Part shown: piece by piece, positions 23,583 through 33,394 of the stretch
How the letters are laid out: each line of letters starts with the position of its first letter
Numbering within the stretch: the stretch's first letter is position 1
Assembly: GCF_003952485.1 (NCBI RefSeq)
Contig: NZ_CP034447.1
Coordinates: 5,470,501 to 5,534,500 of the forward strand
DNA length: 64,000 nt
Direction: 5' to 3'
Origin: Mesorhizobium sp. M1E.F.Ca.ET.045.02.1.1
Lineage (GTDB): Bacteria; Pseudomonadota; Alphaproteobacteria; Rhizobiales; Rhizobiaceae
Made by a program: the position numbers and the translations under genes
The notes under the pieces: model-generated
Databases searched by the model: none
Told to the model about the DNA's origin: nothing
Seen by the model: the letters and a program-made list of their open reading frames with translations, nothing else

Positions 23583-24247
23583 ATGAGCGAAGCGCAGCCC
23601 CTCATCCGCGTGATCGGGTTCAAGACAAGCTACGAGAAACTGCCGGTCAAGGGCGACCCGGTGAAGGAGAAATGCGACGTCAAGGGCTACAGGCTCGACG
23701 CCAGCAACCGGCGCGGCGCATCCTTGAGCTTCAGCCCGAGGATTGGGTGACGTATTCGCCATCGCATTCGCCGCTGAACACCCGCACCACGGAGCGCGTC
23801 CGCCATCTGCTGCCGGACCCGTCGCTGATGGGCGAGGACCAGGACGGCGAGAAGCTGCGCTTCATGACGGCGCGCTGGAACCAAATCGAACCGGCTTACG
23901 AGGCCTTCAAGGCGGGCCGTGAAATCCCGCTCAACGGCACGGCGCTTGCCGCCTGGTCGGGCGTCACACCGGAGCAGGCGGAGGTTCTGCGCACCGCCGG
24001 CATCCGCACGGTCGAGGAAGTCCGCGATCTGCCCGACGGTCAGCTTGACCGCGTGCGCCTGCCGAACATGCGGGATCTGCGCAAGCAGGCCGGCCTGTTC
24101 CTCGCTAATTCGGACGCCGCCAAGGCCGCCGAGCGTGAAGCCGCCAAGGACGCGCAGATTGCCGAGCTGGTCGAGCGTCAGGCCGCGATGGAAGCCATGA
24201 TCGAGGAACTGACCAAGCCGAAGGGCAAGGCCAAGGACGCTGCCTGA
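23583..24247 (+). pseudogene. virion-region protein gene interrupted by a frameshift
   Basis: The ATG at 23583 opens a frame (SEAQPLIRVIGFKTSYEKLP) that ends at a TGA at 23748-23750. The rest of what appears to be the same protein continues in the -1 frame to 24247 (LELQPEDWVTYSPSHSPLNT, then TTERVRHLLPDPSL). Phage homologues I remember have both parts in one chain, with DWVxYSPxHSP following directly. The shift falls near 23705-23720, and no canonical slippery heptamer was found. Either a one-base mutation inactivated it, or the second part is started separately at the GTG overlapping the TGA (23747). Confidence 0.6.
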
Positions 24248-24948
24248 TGTCGATCCTCGACGTGGTCAAAGGCGCCGCGACAGTGCTCGGCATGGATGTG
24301 CCGAGCCTGCTTTATGGCGCGACCAGTCGAGAGATGGTCGAGATGCAGGAACTAGCCAACGTCATGGCTTCCGAAATCGCGGATGCCCATGACTGGCAGA
24401 AGCTGCTGATACTGAAGACGCTCACCGGCGGCGTGGCCGATGCGTTCGACTTGCCGACCGACTTCCGCCGGATGCAGAAAACCTCGTCCCTCTGGTCGTC
24501 GCGCTGGCAGTGGGCGACCGAACACCTGACCAGCCCCGACCAGTGGCTTGAGCTTCAGGTGACACCGATCGCCACGGTGAACGGCTACTGGATTATCTAC
24601 GGCGATCAGTTCCACCAGTGGCCTGTCATGGCCAGCGGCGAGACGGTCAAGTTCTTCTACGTGTCGAACCAGCTCGTCGCCGCCAGCGACACGTCGAAGA
24701 AGACGCTTTTCACGGAAGACGCCGACAGCTTCAGGCTTTCTGAGGAACTGCTGAAGAAGGCGATCATCGCTCGCTGGAAACAGAACAAGGGGCAGGCCTA
24801 CGAGCAGGACTTCGACGATTACCAGGACTTGCTCCTGCGTCTGATCGACACCGACAGCGGTTCGAAGCCTGTCGTTTCCGGCCAGCCTCCTGTCAGTTGG
24901 CGCGGCCGGCGCGTCGCGTGGCCTGGCACGGTCACAGGTGCAGCGTGA
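24247..24948 (+). CDS. head-to-tail adaptor / tail tubular-like protein (233 aa)
   Basis: Residues 1-60 (VKGAATVLGMDVPSLLYGAT, then LANVMASEIADAHDWQKLLI) are a helical bundle. Later parts (LPTDFRRMQKTSSLWSSRWQ and LSEELLKKAIIARWKQNKGQ) resemble podoviral adaptor proteins that attach under the portal. It lies between capsid and the large beta-rich tail gene, the position of tail tubular A or P22 gp4-type proteins. Confidence 0.62.
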   Translation: MSILDVVKGAATVLGMDVPSLLYGATSREMVEMQELANVMASEIADAHDWQKLLILKTLTGGVADAFDLPTDFRRMQKTSSLWSSRWQWATEHLTSPDQWLELQVTPIATVNGYWIIYGDQFHQWPVMASGETVKFFYVSNQLVAASDTSKKTLFTEDADSFRLSEELLKKAIIARWKQNKGQAYEQDFDDYQDLLLRLIDTDSGSKPVVSGQPPVSWRGRRVAWPGTVTGAA

Positions 24949-26795
24949 GGTACGAGCGTTTCCCCGATCGCCGGAAAGCCGCTCCGGCTCCGGCGCGGGC
25001 CATCGCGCAGCCCTACACATTCGGCGCGCCCGTCGCCGGATGGGTCACCAATCAGAGCCTTGTGAAGTCCAAGCCGTTTTCGGCGCAGACGCTTGAAAAC
25101 TGGCTTCCGACCTCGACCGGCATCGTCATGCGCGGCGGATCGGTCAAGCGCGCCACGCTCGGCGCCAATCCGGTCGAAAGCTTCATCACCTACAATGCCG
25201 GCGGCACGAAGAAGATTTGGGCCTGTGACGCCCCGACCATCCGCGATGTCACGTCGCCGGCTGATCCGAACACGCCACCCGCAGCTTCGGTTACCGGCCA
25301 AACCTCTGGCTATTATTCGTACGTCAATTTCACGACGTCGGGCGGCTCATTCGTGGTCGCGGTCAACGGTACCGACTTCCTGCAGCTCTACAGCACGACG
25401 TTCGACTGGACGGCGGTGAACAGCCTGGCCACCTACCGGCTGAACTTCGACGCGCAGACGGTGAACTTCACCAGCGGCGGCACTGTGACGGGCGGCACCA
25501 GCGGCGCGGTCGCGACCATCGTCAAGAACGTCGATAACGGCGCGACCGGCTCGCTGATGATCCAGTCGATTACCGGCACCTTCGTCGACAACGAAATCAT
25601 CACGGGCGGCGCTGGCGGATCTGCCACGGCGAACATCCCGGGCGGGGTGGTGCAGGTATCGGCTGCCATTACCGGCGTTGCGACAAGCGCGCTGTCTCAC
25701 GTGTGGCTCTACCGGAACCGCCTGTTCTTCATCCAGGGCGGCACGATGAAGGCCAGCTATCTGCCGGTCGATTCCGTCACGGGCGCGCTCGGCACCGTCA
25801 ACCTGTCCGGCGTCTTCCAGCGCGGGGGCTCCCTGCTCTTCGGCGGTACGTGGTCTCTCGATGCTGGCGATGGCATCGACGACAAATGCGTGTTCATCAC
25901 GACCGAAGGCGAGGCTGCGATTTATGAGGGCAGCAACCCGGCTGGCTCGACCGCGGCCGAGTGGAACCTTGTCGGCCGCTACGACCTCACAACACCGATG
26001 GGCAAACGAGCCACGATGCGCGCTGGCGGTGACCTGATCGTTGCCACCAAGGAAGGCATGGTTCCGATTTCGGCCGCGATCAACAAGGATGCCGCTGCGC
26101 TGTCGCTGGCTGCCATCTCGCGCAACATCGAGCCGGACTGGAAGCGGGAAGCCCTGCGGCGCATTTCGCTGCCGTGGGAAGTCATCAAGTGGCCGGACAT
26201 GAACTATGCCATCGTCTCGCTGCCAATCGCGGCCGCGGGGCAAGAAGCCTGGTCGTTCGTCGTCAATCTCGAAACCGGCGCCTGGTGCAAGTTCGTCGGA
26301 TGGGCGACCCGCTGCATCGAACTGCACGACAATCGCCTGTTCTTCGGAAGGAATGACGGCACCGTTTTCGAAGCCGAAATCACCGGCAACGATGACAGCC
26401 AGCCGATCTATTACACCTATGTCGGTAATCCCGATCATATGAAGACGCTTGGCCGGCTGAAGACGGTGCACCAGGCGCGCGCCACCTTCCTGGCCTCGAC
26501 GCCGTTCAACCCGAAAATCTCGTTTTCGGTCAACTACACGGTCACCTTGCCGACGGCCCCGGACGCGGCAGATGGTGGCAGGGTCGACCTTTGGGATTCC
26601 GGCCAGTGGGACGTCGCCCTGTGGGATCAGGCAGCTCCACAGGCGACGGTGAGCGGCGGCCAATGGATTTCGATCGGCAAGACCGGCTACGTCATGCAGC
26701 CCCAATTGCAGGTCACCGGCTTTCTCAACAGCCGTCCGGACGTCGAATTCGTGCAGCTCGACACCACCTTTGAGAATGGCGGGGTGGTCGTATGA
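24945..26795 (+). CDS. tail stabilisation / tubular B-like protein (616 aa)
   Basis: Large beta-rich protein. GTG start overlaps the previous stop (GTGA). The N-terminus (IAQPYTFGAPVAGWVTNQSL, LPTSTGIVMRGGSVKRATL) and repeated blades such as LSHVWLYRNRLFFIQGGTMK and CIELHDNRLFFGRNDGTVFE suggest a propeller-like nozzle, as in P22 gp10 or T7 gp12 class proteins. It would plug or extend the short tail. Confidence 0.62.
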   Translation: MRYERFPDRRKAAPAPARAIAQPYTFGAPVAGWVTNQSLVKSKPFSAQTLENWLPTSTGIVMRGGSVKRATLGANPVESFITYNAGGTKKIWACDAPTIRDVTSPADPNTPPAASVTGQTSGYYSYVNFTTSGGSFVVAVNGTDFLQLYSTTFDWTAVNSLATYRLNFDAQTVNFTSGGTVTGGTSGAVATIVKNVDNGATGSLMIQSITGTFVDNEIITGGAGGSATANIPGGVVQVSAAITGVATSALSHVWLYRNRLFFIQGGTMKASYLPVDSVTGALGTVNLSGVFQRGGSLLFGGTWSLDAGDGIDDKCVFITTEGEAAIYEGSNPAGSTAAEWNLVGRYDLTTPMGKRATMRAGGDLIVATKEGMVPISAAINKDAAALSLAAISRNIEPDWKREALRRISLPWEVIKWPDMNYAIVSLPIAAAGQEAWSFVVNLETGAWCKFVGWATRCIELHDNRLFFGRNDGTVFEAEITGNDDSQPIYYTYVGNPDHMKTLGRLKTVHQARATFLASTPFNPKISFSVNYTVTLPTAPDAADGGRVDLWDSGQWDVALWDQAAPQATVSGGQWISIGKTGYVMQPQLQVTGFLNSRPDVEFVQLDTTFENGGVVV

Positions 26796-27244
26796 GCTAC
26801 GACATCGCCATCGAGAACTTCAACGAAGCCTGGCCGGAACTCGAGCCGCTTTGCCGTGACCATTACGGCGAGATGCAGGCCCGCTTGGCGGCGGAGGGCA
26901 TGACGATCGGCGACTTCAAGCCGCGCCTGAACGTCTACGGCTCGGCCAGTCATCTGCTTTGCTTTGTGGTCAGGATCGAGGGCGAGGCCGTCGGCTATGC
27001 CTTCATCTGGCTCACGCAGGACATGCACAACAGCGAACCCATCGCCATGGAGGATACCATCTACATGCGGCCGGATCACCGGAACGGCATCGGACGCCGT
27101 TTCACCAGGCACATCCTGGCCGAACTCAAAGCGCGCGGCTGCGTCAGGGCGCACGTGACCATCGCCACTGATCTACGCGTTGCTAAGATGTGCGAGCGCG
27201 TGGGCTTCAAGCGGTCGGCAATTGCCATGACGTATTTCCTGTAG
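26792..27244 (+). CDS. GNAT-family N-acetyltransferase (150 aa)
   Basis: GCN5-type fold: beta core LLCFVVRIEGEAVGYAFIWL, then the acetyl-CoA binding loop MRPDHRNGIGRRFTRHILAE (R-x-x-G-x-G/A form) and the final strand VAKMCERVGFKRSAIAMTY. Such genes recur among podoviral tail genes. Its substrate is unknown; it may acetylate a host or virion protein. Overlaps the previous gene by 4 bases, so it is expressed with the tail proteins. Confidence 0.75.
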   Translation: MSYDIAIENFNEAWPELEPLCRDHYGEMQARLAAEGMTIGDFKPRLNVYGSASHLLCFVVRIEGEAVGYAFIWLTQDMHNSEPIAMEDTIYMRPDHRNGIGRRFTRHILAELKARGCVRAHVTIATDLRVAKMCERVGFKRSAIAMTYFL

Positions 27245-27253
27245 GAGCCCAGA

Positions 27254-28246
27254 ATGTGCGCGCCATCGCCTCCCGAACCTCCAGATCCCAAAGAGACCTC
27301 TGCGGCCTCGACCGCCACGAATGTCGGCACCGCGATTGCGAATGCCAATCTCGGCAACGTCAATCAGGTCACGCCTGACGGTTCGCTGACCTATAAGCAG
27401 ACCGGCACCTATAAGTGGAACGACCCCTATACGGGCAAGTCCTACGATATCCCGACATACACGGCGACGCAGACGCTATCGGACACCAGCCAGGCGATCA
27501 AGGATCAGACCGACCAGGCCAAGCTCAACCTCGGTGAGCTGGCGGCCGGACAGTCGTCATTCCTGAAGGATTGGCTGGCCAAGCCGGTCGACCTGTCGAA
27601 TGATGCGACTGAGGCCAGGTTGATGGACCTTGGCATGAAGCGGCTTCAGCCGGCGCTTGACGCACGCCGCGCGTCGAATGAGGCGGACCTGATCAACCGT
27701 GGCATCCGCCCCGGTTCGGACGCCTACGCCCAAGCGCAGAGCCTCGAAAACCAGGGGGAGAACGACGCTTACAACCAGCTCTTGCTCACGGGCCGCGGCC
27801 AGGCGGTACAGGAAGCGCTGGCGCAGAACTCGGCGCCGATCAACAACCTGACCGCGCTGCTGTCTGGTTCGCAAGTGAGCCAGCCAAATTTCGTCAACGC
27901 GAACATGCCGACCATCCCGACAACTGACGTCGCTGGCCTCATCAACACCAACTACAACCAGAAGCTCCAAAACTGGCAGACGCAGGCGTCCAACAGCAGC
28001 GACCTGTTCGGCGGGCTGTTCGGCCTTGGCGCGAACCTGATCAAGTATTCCGACCGCCGCGTGAAAATGAACATCCGCCGCGTCGGCGAGTTCGCCAACG
28101 GCCTTGCGAAATACGCCTTCGAATACGTCTGGGGCGGCGGTGAGCAGATCGGCGTCATGGCCGATGAGGTGCGCGCGTTCCGGCCGCACGCCGTCATCAA
28201 CATCGGCGGCGTCGATGCTGTCGACTACGGGGAGGCCTTGGCATGA
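27254..28246 (+). CDS. virion protein with S74-like C-terminal chaperone domain (330 aa)
   Basis: A Pro-rich N-terminus (MCAPSPPEPPDPKETS) precedes an Asn/Gln/Ala-rich helical body. The C-terminal 65 residues (SDRRVKMNIRRVGEFANGLA, YAFEYVWGGGEQIGVMADEV) fit the intramolecular chaperone of the peptidase S74 family, where SDxxxKxxI carries the Ser-Lys pair. That domain normally folds fibres or injected proteins and then cleaves itself. Probably a DNA-ejection or fibre protein. Confidence 0.65.
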   Translation: MCAPSPPEPPDPKETSAASTATNVGTAIANANLGNVNQVTPDGSLTYKQTGTYKWNDPYTGKSYDIPTYTATQTLSDTSQAIKDQTDQAKLNLGELAAGQSSFLKDWLAKPVDLSNDATEARLMDLGMKRLQPALDARRASNEADLINRGIRPGSDAYAQAQSLENQGENDAYNQLLLTGRGQAVQEALAQNSAPINNLTALLSGSQVSQPNFVNANMPTIPTTDVAGLINTNYNQKLQNWQTQASNSSDLFGGLFGLGANLIKYSDRRVKMNIRRVGEFANGLAKYAFEYVWGGGEQIGVMADEVRAFRPHAVINIGGVDAVDYGEALA

Positions 28247-30462
28247 CCGCGCAGCCTTCATTCATCTTCGGCGGCGATACTGGTGTGCGGACGCCAGAAG
28301 ACCTGGCACGCCTGCGGGCGATTGCCGACGCACTTGCCCGGCCGGCCGCACCGCGCACGATCGGCCAGGGCCTGAATGCGCTTGGCGAGGCGATCGGCTA
28401 CCGCATGGCGGACAATCGGGCGACGCAGGCCGAGCACGACTGGCGGAAGGGTGGCGACAGCGTGTTTTCGGCGCTCTTCGGCGGCGGCTCGCCGGCCTCG
28501 GCCACGACGACGTCGGCGGGCAGCAGCGCGGTTGCCTCTGCTCTTGGCGGCGGCTTGATGGGCAGCGCGCCGGACCTGTCCAAGAACGACATCTACAACG
28601 GCTTCATGGACACGGTGAAAACCAAGGTCACCAATCCGAACGCCTTGGCCGCAATTGCCGCGACCGGTAACGCCGAAAGCAGCTTTTCGCCGAAGAGGGC
28701 TTTCAGCTCATGGTCGGACCCGAGCGAAAGCGGACAGGCTGGCACGGCCGGCGGTATCCTGTCTTGGCGCGGCCCACGCTTTGAGGCGATGCGCGCCTTT
28801 GCCGGCAGCAACGGCGGCGATGCAAATGCTCCGTCGCCGCAGCTTCAGGCGCAATATTTCCTTCAGGAAGACCCTGGCCTGGTCGACGCGCTGAACGCTG
28901 CGAAGTCGCCCGAGGAAGCGCAGCGCCTCATGAACAATGCCTGGAAGTTCGCGGGCTACAATCGCCCCGGTGGCGAGGCCGCGCGGCGCATTTCCATGGC
29001 AAATTCCTTCGCATCGCAGTTCTCCGGCTCGGATGCCGCCCCGGTACAGGTGGCGAGCCTTGAGCCGGGCGCCGGTGTGTCGGCGGCGCTGAACAAGCGA
29101 CCGCTACCCCAGGAGTACGCTAGCAAGGGCGTCTCGCAAGACCAGTGGGACAAGATGAATGCGCCGGACAGCCCGGCGGTGGTTGCTCAGCCGATCCAGT
29201 CGCCGCGGGCCGCCGCGCCGGCGCCTGCCGCTCAGACGGCACAGGTGGCGCCCACGCAAGTCGCTGGCGGCCCGAGCGTGCAGCAGCTCTTGCAGGCCTC
29301 GCAGGATCCGCGCCTGTCCGAGCAGCAGCGCGGCGTCGTCAACCTGATGCTGAAGCAGAAGCTTGACGAGGCCAACCCGGCTAACCAGCTCGAACTGGAA
29401 AAGAACCGGCTGGAAGTCGAGAAGCTGCGCAACCCCCAGATCGAGCCGGGCGATAAGGCGCGCCTCGACCTCGATCGGGAGAAGTTCGCGGCTGAAAAGA
29501 ACAAGCCGATCGAGGTGGGCGGCGTCCTGGTCGACCCGAACACGCATGAGCCAGTTTATACCGGCCAGCAAACCGATTGGGAAAAGCTCGACGAGCGCAC
29601 GCTGTACAACAAGCGTACGGGCGAAACGCGAGCCGTCAGCATCGGCGGCGCAAATGCGGGCCAATTCCGTTTCACCGGCAACTCTGTGGAGGCTCAGGCG
29701 CTCAACGGCCTGATGGACGGTGGTGGCCTCACCGTTGAGCAGGCCCAGCAGCTCGCCGCCGGTAAGACGATCAGCGGCCCGAACGGCGAACTGCTGTTCC
29801 TGACGCCGCAGGGCGTGTTTGGACAGGCTTCCGCTGGCGGTCCGGCAACGCCGGTCACGCCACCGAAGGCTGCTGCACCGGCTCCCGCGCCAGCGCCGCC
29901 ACCGCAGGCCGCTCCTGCACCGAACGCAGCGCCGGCCACTCAACCGCAGCCGAGCCCGACGCCGGCCAGCCCGCGCGCGGACAGCGCCGGCATCCTGCCG
30001 TTGACCGCGCCGAAGTCGAAGCCGCCGAACGAGCAACAGCAGCGCGACAACAAGCTGTATTCCGTCGTGGCGCCCGAGCTGCAGATTGTCGAACAGAACT
30101 TCGCGGCCCTGTCCAATCCATCGGACCAGGCCTTGTCGGCGATCCCGCACGGTTCCGACTATGGCGCCGAGTACCTGAAATCGCCCGAGTATCAGCGGGC
30201 GTCGAACTCGCTGCGCACCATCATCGCGTCCTACCTCTACAGCGTGTCCGGCGCGACGGCGGCACCGGCCGAAGTCGAGAACCAGGCGGCCATCCTGACG
30301 CCCAAGCCCGGCGAGGCGAAGGCATCCCTCGACGACAAGCTGGCGCGCATCCGGCAGATGGTCGACGCGATCAAAACTGGCGGTTCAGGCACCGTTGCTG
30401 CCCCGGCCGGCACGGGCGGCGGCACGACGAGCAAAGGCCTCCAGTGGAGCATTGAACCCTGA
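28243..30462 (+). CDS. internal virion protein with phage tail-lysozyme-like domain (739 aa)
   Basis: Residues 110-260 contain LAAIAATGNAESSFSPKRAF, then GGILSWRGPRFEAMRAFAG and EEAQRLMNNAWKFAGYNRPG. This matches the phage tail-lysozyme fold (lysozyme-2 type) that locally opens peptidoglycan during DNA entry, with Glu in NAES as likely acid. The remaining protein is Ala/Pro/Gln-rich and mostly disordered or helical. Overlaps genes on both sides by about 4 bases or less. Likely ejected into the host with the genome. Confidence 0.68.
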   Translation: MTAQPSFIFGGDTGVRTPEDLARLRAIADALARPAAPRTIGQGLNALGEAIGYRMADNRATQAEHDWRKGGDSVFSALFGGGSPASATTTSAGSSAVASALGGGLMGSAPDLSKNDIYNGFMDTVKTKVTNPNALAAIAATGNAESSFSPKRAFSSWSDPSESGQAGTAGGILSWRGPRFEAMRAFAGSNGGDANAPSPQLQAQYFLQEDPGLVDALNAAKSPEEAQRLMNNAWKFAGYNRPGGEAARRISMANSFASQFSGSDAAPVQVASLEPGAGVSAALNKRPLPQEYASKGVSQDQWDKMNAPDSPAVVAQPIQSPRAAAPAPAAQTAQVAPTQVAGGPSVQQLLQASQDPRLSEQQRGVVNLMLKQKLDEANPANQLELEKNRLEVEKLRNPQIEPGDKARLDLDREKFAAEKNKPIEVGGVLVDPNTHEPVYTGQQTDWEKLDERTLYNKRTGETRAVSIGGANAGQFRFTGNSVEAQALNGLMDGGGLTVEQAQQLAAGKTISGPNGELLFLTPQGVFGQASAGGPATPVTPPKAAAPAPAPAPPPQAAPAPNAAPATQPQPSPTPASPRADSAGILPLTAPKSKPPNEQQQRDNKLYSVVAPELQIVEQNFAALSNPSDQALSAIPHGSDYGAEYLKSPEYQRASNSLRTIIASYLYSVSGATAAPAEVENQAAILTPKPGEAKASLDDKLARIRQMVDAIKTGGSGTVAAPAGTGGGTTSKGLQWSIEP

Positions 30463-32663
30463 TGGCTACGCTCAACATCCAAGGCCGCAAGGTGCAGGTC
30501 GACGACACCTTTCTGTCGATGACGCCGGAGCAGCAGAACGCGGCGGTCGACGAAATCGCCAAGTCGCTGCCGCCGATCGCTGACCAAAGCACGCCAGCGG
30601 CCGACCTTGCCGGCGAGCGCGCTCAGGCCGGCATTGCGCTTGCGCAGAAGATGCGAGCGATGTCACCGGAGGAAAAGCGCGCCGCCGTTGGCATCGACCC
30701 AACCACTCTCCAGCCTGCCGGCGTTCCGGCTTATGCGCCTGGATCTGCTGGCTACAACGCACTGACCGGCAATATTGAGGGCGATGATGCTGTAAGCAAA
30801 ATTCGAACTGCGTCGGGTGGTGTTTTGGAAGGCATCCCGATTCTGGGTCCTATGATTAGGGCCGGCGTAGACCGCGCCGCAGCCACGACCATCGCCGGAA
30901 TGTCTGATGAGACCTACGACCAGGTTCTTAAGCGGATTCAGGCTGGGACTCTCGCCGAAAAGTCAATGAACCCTAAGCTTGACCAGGCGTCGCAGATCAC
31001 CGGCGCCGTTGCAGGAACCATCCCTGCTATGGCGGCTGCGCCTGAAATGTTCGGCATCGGTTTGGCGTCGAAGCCGCTGACATATGCCGCCAGTATCGGG
31101 TCAGGCGCTGCCATCAATGGCGCCGACGCGGCAGTACGGTCGGGCGGGGATGCAAGGGAGACTATAAAGGGCGGATTGATTGGAGGCGGTCTAGGATTGG
31201 CCGCGCCGATAATCGCTCCACTCATCGGCAAAGGCGTCAAAGCGGTCGCGGATAACGTGCAGCTTAGCTCTATCGCCAAGGCGCTCGGGTTGGACAAGAG
31301 CGCCACCAAGGCTTTGGCGAACGCCGTCAGGCAAGATGCCGTCGAGCCCGGCGCACTGTCGCAACTCGGCGACGACGCCATGTTGATGGATCTCGGCCCG
31401 AACTTGCGGCACACGGCCGGCGCCATCGCGGCAACGCCGGGAGAAGGCAAGGCCATTGTGCGCGGCGCGATCGGCGCGCGCGACGCCGATGCCAATTGGC
31501 GTATCCGTTCGAGCTTGAACGATACGCTTGGCGAGGCACCTACGCCGTCACGCATCATCGACCGGGCGACCCGCAACCAGCAATACCTTCAGCCGGAATA
31601 CCGGGAAGCGTTGCGCGATGCCTCCCCGATTGATGCCGCGCCGATCGCCCGCTACCTTGATGCCGAGGCTCAGACACTTCGGGGCGAAGCTCAGCGCGGC
31701 ATCCAGCGCGTTCGGACGATGCTGGACTATGTTCCGACCGGTGAAGAGATTGCGCGCGCTCGCGCGACTGGCCAACCGGTTCCTGGCGGGCTGATCCATG
31801 ACGCTGGCACGCTGCTGAACGCGCGGCAGGCCGTTGACGATCTGTTGGAAACGGCACAGGGCAGCAACCACCTGAACGCGCTTCAGACAGCACGCCAGGC
31901 GATTGACGACGAGTTGGCGGCCAAGGTGCCAAACATCAAGCAGGTCGACGCCAAATATGCCGAACTGGCTCGGCAGAAAGAGGCCGTTCAGCGGGGCCAG
32001 TCAGTGCTTTCGAGTGGTCGAGAAGCACCGCGGCCCGACGAACTCACCGAAGAGTTCAGGCAAGGCGCGCTACCCCAAGGTATGCAAGTCGGTCCGTCGG
32101 CCGTACCGTTGCGCCTTCGCGAGGGCGCCCGTGCCGAGATTGAGCGCATCGTTGGCACCAACGCGAACGACCGCGTTGCCCTGCAGCGTCTGATCAAGGG
32201 GGAGGGGGACTGGAACCGTGCGCGGCTTTCCACTCTGTTCGGTGACGACAAGGCCAAGGCTATCATCGATCTGCTCGACCGGGAAAAGCTCTTCGCCGAC
32301 ACGTCGAATATCGTCACGCGAAATTCAGAGACGGCCGCGCGCATTGCAGCCAGGGACGCCATCGAAGGCGGGGGCAGTTCCGGTTTCGGTGTACGCGAAG
32401 GATTCATTGCAGGCGGCGCCCGCGGTGCGGCCCGCGCGGCAGGAACCCGCGCTGTAGAGAGCGTAATCGATGCGCTGCGCAACGGCGGGAACGAGAAAGC
32501 GATCATGGACATGGCGCGCAGCCTGACAGGTGGCCCGCAGCAGAGCGCCGTGCTCGATGCGCTTATGAGAGCAGGCCAGGGCTCGCGGCTGCAGCAGTCA
32601 CAGGTCGATCGTGTGGCGCGCGCCTTGCTGCTCGGCGGACCCACTGCCGTCAACCGCCCTTGA
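30462..32663 (+). CDS. large internal virion / ejection protein (733 aa)
   Basis: Starts with a short domain of the kind seen on such proteins (MATLNIQGRKVQVDDTFLSM). Gly/Ala-rich segments with membrane-like character follow (AVAGTIPAMAAAPEMFGIGL, IKGGLIGGGLGLAAPIIAPL), then a long helical region. This combination suits a podoviral ejection protein that forms a channel across the envelope. Parts around 30760-31260 look less GC-rich than the ends. Last structural gene; it overlaps the antisense gene at 32598. Confidence 0.62.
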   Translation: MATLNIQGRKVQVDDTFLSMTPEQQNAAVDEIAKSLPPIADQSTPAADLAGERAQAGIALAQKMRAMSPEEKRAAVGIDPTTLQPAGVPAYAPGSAGYNALTGNIEGDDAVSKIRTASGGVLEGIPILGPMIRAGVDRAAATTIAGMSDETYDQVLKRIQAGTLAEKSMNPKLDQASQITGAVAGTIPAMAAAPEMFGIGLASKPLTYAASIGSGAAINGADAAVRSGGDARETIKGGLIGGGLGLAAPIIAPLIGKGVKAVADNVQLSSIAKALGLDKSATKALANAVRQDAVEPGALSQLGDDAMLMDLGPNLRHTAGAIAATPGEGKAIVRGAIGARDADANWRIRSSLNDTLGEAPTPSRIIDRATRNQQYLQPEYREALRDASPIDAAPIARYLDAEAQTLRGEAQRGIQRVRTMLDYVPTGEEIARARATGQPVPGGLIHDAGTLLNARQAVDDLLETAQGSNHLNALQTARQAIDDELAAKVPNIKQVDAKYAELARQKEAVQRGQSVLSSGREAPRPDELTEEFRQGALPQGMQVGPSAVPLRLREGARAEIERIVGTNANDRVALQRLIKGEGDWNRARLSTLFGDDKAKAIIDLLDREKLFADTSNIVTRNSETAARIAARDAIEGGGSSGFGVREGFIAGGARGAARAAGTRAVESVIDALRNGGNEKAIMDMARSLTGGPQQSAVLDALMRAGQGSRLQQSQVDRVARALLLGGPTAVNRP

Positions 32664-32846
32664 GCGCCGTTCCTTGCGGTCTTCGTAAATCCAGACCAGT
32701 AGTACCAAGAACATGCCGACCATCACGCCGACCATAAAATCTGTCGACGCCTTGCTCAGAAACCAGTCCAGGCCTTGGTGCAGCACAGCCAGCACGGCGA
32801 TGGTGATCACCGCTGCGATGAGCTGAAGGGCCGTGGTGCGCGACAT
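32598..32846 (-). CDS. small two-span membrane protein (82 aa)
   Basis: Starts MSRTTALQLIAAVITIAVLA with a second span FMVGVMVGMFLVLLVWIYED, then a charged tail. A longer upstream frame lacks support. Its 3' end lies antisense to the last 66 bases of the ejection-protein gene. It is the first gene of the right-end cargo and could be a moron affecting the membrane, for example superinfection exclusion; this is a guess. Confidence 0.55.
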   Translation of the reverse strand: MSRTTALQLIAAVITIAVLAVLHQGLDWFLSKASTDFMVGVMVGMFLVLLVWIYEDRKERRSRAVDGSGSAEQQGARHTIDL

Positions 32847-32943
32847 AGGCGGGGAACATAATGCGAAACCCGGTCGAGGAAAAGGGAGCGCCTTCCCCCG
32901 AAAAGACCAGCGGCCGACGCATACTGTTGGGGGGGTGGGGTAC

Positions 32944-33279
32944 ATGAAAACGTCGGCCGCCAGCTTTGGCGGGGGCGCGTCGTCAAAGACGCGCTGTGAG
33001 GTTCAGGCGAGATTGGATCGCCTTCAATTAGATTGCCCGCTCATAGTGAACAAGCGGTTACTTTCCACAGGCTCAGTCGCTGTATACGTTGGCGGCATGC
33101 CTGCAGAGCGTTACGAAATCGAAAGCTGTCCCGACGGCACCTGGTCGGTGATCGACGTTGACACCGGCCTTCCATACGAAACCGGAGGCCTTGTACTTGA
33201 AGGCTTGGACTTCGAGATGGCGGACGAATTGGCTTGGTTCTTGAACAACATGGATCGCCAGAGAAAGCGCCCGCACTAG
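32944..33279 (+). CDS. hypothetical protein (111 aa)
   Basis: The C-terminal 60 residues (YEIESCPDGTWSVIDVDTGL, then LEGLDFEMADELAWFLNNMD) look like a well-formed small alpha/beta domain found in rhizobial hypothetical proteins. The N-terminal part is less convincing, and a start at 33097 is possible. Function unknown. Confidence 0.48.
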   Translation: MKTSAASFGGGASSKTRCEVQARLDRLQLDCPLIVNKRLLSTGSVAVYVGGMPAERYEIESCPDGTWSVIDVDTGLPYETGGLVLEGLDFEMADELAWFLNNMDRQRKRPH

Positions 33280-33394
33280 TCTGGCTTATCGATAAGCGGC
33301 GCCCTTTACGCGTCCATCTCAAGCGGTTCGTGGCTCGGCCGTAGGAACCGGAAGGCGTTGAACGGCTTGAGTCCCGGTTCGGAGTAGCGAGTGC

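Noticed and set aside
22169..23623. 484-residue minus-strand open frame
   Set aside because: Antisense of capsid and decoration genes; no motif, ribosome site or natural composition.
23583..23750. Programmed -1 frameshift signal
   Set aside because: No X-XXY-YYZ heptamer in the right frame was found in the overlap; a simple indel is more economical.
25347..26705. 452-residue minus-strand open frame
   Set aside because: Shadow of the tail-stabilisation gene on the opposite strand.
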